NCBI GenBank assembly: GCA_020073305.1
Contig: JAIQFK010000006.1
Span: 124,001 to 188,000 of the forward strand
Reading direction: 5' to 3'
Length of the DNA: 64,000 nt
Source: Terriglobia bacterium
GTDB taxonomy: Bacteria > Acidobacteriota > Terriglobia > Bryobacterales > Bryobacteraceae
Below the pieces are notes generated by a model. It was given only the letters and a program-made list of their open reading frames with translations, had not been told where the DNA came from and ran no database searches. Each line of letters starts with the position of its first letter. The first letter of the stretch is position 1. Shown here in pieces: positions 62,054-64,000 of this stretch. The position numbers and the translations under genes were made by a program.

Positions 62054-63142
62054 ATGAGCACAGGGCAGGGAACCATTCCATACGAGAAGCAGGCCGATCC
62101 TGAGAGCAACCGGATGTGCGGCGCGGCATGTCTGAGCATGGTGTATCGCTCTTTCGGCAAAGACATCCAGCAAGCTGCGATCTGGCCGGCGATTGCCAAG
62201 CCGAACCGGTTCGGCAGTCTGGCTTCAACTACCCATCTCATGGCGAAGGATGCCTTGGGCCGCGGCCTGGCGGCCATAGCTATCCAGGCGCGCCACCCCA
62301 TGCAGGCGTTGCGGCTGTGCCATGAGGGTGGAATCCGAGCGATCCTGAACCATCGTCTGCAGGCCGACTCTGTGGCAGGACACTATACCGTGATGGTGGA
62401 TCTCGACCATCAGAGTGTGGTCTTGCACGATCCGCAATTCGGTCCGTCGCGGCGTGTCTCCCAGGCCGAATTGCTTCAATTATGGCAGCCGCATTTCGCC
62501 AACTCCGAGATTGCGGGCGGCGTCCTGATCGCGATTGCGGAGAAACCGCCTGAGGCGCCGGCATGCCTGTTCTGCCATACGCTGACTCCGCCCAGCGTCG
62601 AGTGCCCGAATTGCAGGAAGCCGATTGGCCTGCGGCCCGCCGCGGTGCTGGGATGCATGAACCAGAGCTGCATCGCCCGGATGTGGAGCTACATCTGCTG
62701 CCCTACATGCGATTTCATGTGGGACTTCGGCGCGCAGCCCGCACAGGCCGGAGCAACGGGCGGTGCCGAAGCCGCAGGCGCAGCAGGGGCCGATGGCGCG
62801 GCGGGCGACGACGCCGAACCCGCGAGCCTCAACCAGGTGTTCGAGGAGCTGGATAAGTTCTGCAGACTGGTCCAGGGTCTGCCGGGCACTGCCAAGAACA
62901 CCGAGCTCCAGCAGCAGCTTCAGATCCTCATCGGCGGCAAAGCAGCGATGCAGCAGGGACTGGCCGAAGCCGCGGTCTACAACCGGGCCAACAGAGGCCA
63001 GTTGGCCGCCTTCGTACAGGCAGCGAAAGAGAGGGGGGAGGCGCAACGGCAGAAGATGGAGGAAGCCAACACACCGTCGCCGCCCCTGGATGGAACCGCT
63101 CTGGGCCGTGCTTTGTTGAAGAACCTGGGTTTCATCGAGTGA
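62054..63142 (+). CDS. C39-like papain-fold cysteine protease with zinc ribbons
   Basis: 362 residues from the ATG at 62054. Residues 1-165 form a peptidase C39/papain-like domain: C22 in [18 protein letters not shown]110 in [11 protein letters not shown] and D126 in LHDPQFG are the expected Cys-His-Asp. Next come two CxxC zinc ribbons, C171/C174 with C184/C187, and C201/C206 with C216/C219. The last 140 residues are Ala-rich linker and helices ([30 protein letters not shown]). It lies 11 bp after the PAAR gene and is the best candidate for the island's effector, or for a maturation protease. No immunity gene is evident downstream on the same strand. Confidence 0.75.
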   Translation: MSTGQGTIPYEKQADPESNRMCGAACLSMVYRSFGKDIQQAAIWPAIAKPNRFGSLASTTHLMAKDALGRGLAAIAIQARHPMQALRLCHEGGIRAILNHRLQADSVAGHYTVMVDLDHQSVVLHDPQFGPSRRVSQAELLQLWQPHFANSEIAGGVLIAIAEKPPEAPACLFCHTLTPPSVECPNCRKPIGLRPAAVLGCMNQSCIARMWSYICCPTCDFMWDFGAQPAQAGATGGAEAAGAAGADGAAGDDAEPASLNQVFEELDKFCRLVQGLPGTAKNTELQQQLQILIGGKAAMQQGLAEAAVYNRANRGQLAAFVQAAKERGEAQRQKMEEANTPSPPLDGTALGRALLKNLGFIE

Positions 63143-63319
63143 CGTTCCGATCCGCCAGGAACCCGTGGGATGCCGAAAAGCGCTTGCCGACCACCAGCCC
63201 AACCGTGACGGCCGGATTCAAATGACATCCGGAGATATGGGCGATCGCATACGCCAGGCGCGGCTCAGTGAAACCCGCCGGATAGCCGAGCCACGACTAA
63301 AAGGAGCGGTTGCGTCGTG

Positions 63320-64000
63320 CTAACGCACCGGCAGGATCTCTATGCTCCCGGCCGCACATTCGCCGGCACTGGGGCCGCAGGCGCGTGGCGAGAGATCTTT
63401 GTTGAAGCAGATCCGCACTTCCTGTAACTCATCGCCCTGGTAACAGGACACGCGAAACGCTTCTTTTGGGAATCTTGAGTTTGCGGACGCGAACTCGCTT
63501 TCAATTTCTGCCGGGCTTTTTCGCAACCGCGCCGCAGGCTCTTTCAGATCGGCGGGAATCGTGACCGAGTCGCGCGCCTTGCGCACGGCGGCAAAATAAT
63601 CGGCGGCGCTCAGTCCGCTGCACGTACCATGACTGGTCCATTCGTGCTGGATGAGCGACTCGCTGGGAATGTAGTTCAACATCGCCCGGATCAGGTCCTC
63701 GGAAACCGGGCTGCCGGCGCCACATCTCTCGGGACCCCGGCCATTCTCCCCTTGCGGCCACAGCCCATGGACCACGAAGCCGATATGGCGCCCGGCGCCG
63801 CACTCACGCGGATCTTTGTTTCCGGACGGCTGCGCACAGAAATCGGGCGCGTAAGAGAGGGAAAGCAGGTAGTAGGCGAAGGTGCCGCCGCCGCTTGGCC
63901 GCCGCCGGTGCGATTTCGCATCGGCAACGCCGGCCACTAACAGACTGATCACCATAGCGGCTGCTAGAATCCGCGCGCGGGGTTTTTCGCGGGTAGGCAT
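63320..64000 (-). CDS. ribonuclease T2-family secreted RNase
   Basis: 226 residues; the ATG is at the very edge of the window (64000), so the true start might lie outside. A signal peptide (ILAAAMVISLLVAGVADA) is followed by the T2 fold. CAS I FVVHGLWPQ and CAS II IQHEWTSHGTCSG contain the catalytic histidines (HGLWP; HEWTSHG), with several cysteines for disulfides. It would cleave RNA in the periplasm or outside. It is convergent with the VgrG island (177 bp gap); nothing links it to the island except position. Confidence 0.9.
   Translation of the reverse strand: MPTREKPRARILAAAMVISLLVAGVADAKSHRRRPSGGGTFAYYLLSLSYAPDFCAQPSGNKDPRECGAGRHIGFVVHGLWPQGENGRGPERCGAGSPVSEDLIRAMLNYIPSESLIQHEWTSHGTCSGLSAADYFAAVRKARDSVTIPADLKEPAARLRKSPAEIESEFASANSRFPKEAFRVSCYQGDELQEVRICFNKDLSPRACGPSAGECAAGSIEILPVR

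Noticed and set aside
63320-64000. RNase T2 as an effector of the VgrG island
   Set aside because: It lies on the opposite strand with its own signal peptide and separate promoter; nothing but proximity links it to the island.

Overview
The window is GC-rich bacterial DNA, most likely from an acidobacterium of the Solibacter/Bryobacter type. The grounds are family content: a DUF1501/DUF1800 gene pair, secreted proteins of a lineage-typical kind (19988-21247), a small coiled-coil protein, a carboxypeptidase-regulatory-like secreted protein, many Tat-type or plain signal peptides, and ~80-bp two-hairpin repeats between genes. The assignment is inference; there is no rRNA, tRNA or CRISPR array that I can see.

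Layout. 1-2223: end of a membrane protein, a Yip1/TPR membrane protein, and a hicAB toxin-antitoxin pair whose hicA carries a one-base frameshift. 2518-6577: an amine/amino-acid FAD oxidase with its APC permease, facing a second APC permease. 6678-8479: GNAT enzyme and an unknown protein. 8678-17458: the cell-shape operon mreB-mreC-mreD-mrdA(PBP2)-rodA followed by an RNase E/G with a ~340-residue insertion. 17610-28975: mixed genes including rsgA, an amidase pseudogene, two amidohydrolases and a MauE/thioredoxin fusion. 29061-31077: a pterin operon (two PTPS/QueD paralogs plus folE) divergent from a TlpA-like thioredoxin. 31174-34660: glcD, fmdB and aceB, which together would carry glycolate through glyoxylate to malate. 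34799-38179: a large membrane protein with a periplasmic-binding-like head. 38123-41282: PfkB kinase, an unknown membrane-anchored protein, and aroF preceded by a complete-looking aromatic-amino-acid attenuator. 41452-57856: mostly housekeeping and envelope genes (methyltransferase, hydrolase, thioesterase, DUF1501/DUF1800, HupE-like, AI-2E-type, CorC-type, penicillin acylase, MFS, trpS, RlmD-like, thioredoxin). 58019-63142: a compact VgrG-PAAR island ending in a papain-like (C39-type) protease with two zinc ribbons. 63320-64000: RNase T2.

Main points. The aroF leader (41113-41244) encodes a 20-residue peptide with eight aromatic residues, followed by mutually exclusive antiterminator and terminator hairpins, which is classic ribosome-mediated attenuation. 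The VgrG island has no core type VI genes beside it, and the VgrG lacks its C-terminal needle, which appears to be carried by a separate downstream gene. Nine copies of a two-hairpin repeat lie between genes, and one has been captured as the C-terminal codons of trpS. Three decayed genes (hicA, an amidase, cutC) show local gene loss.
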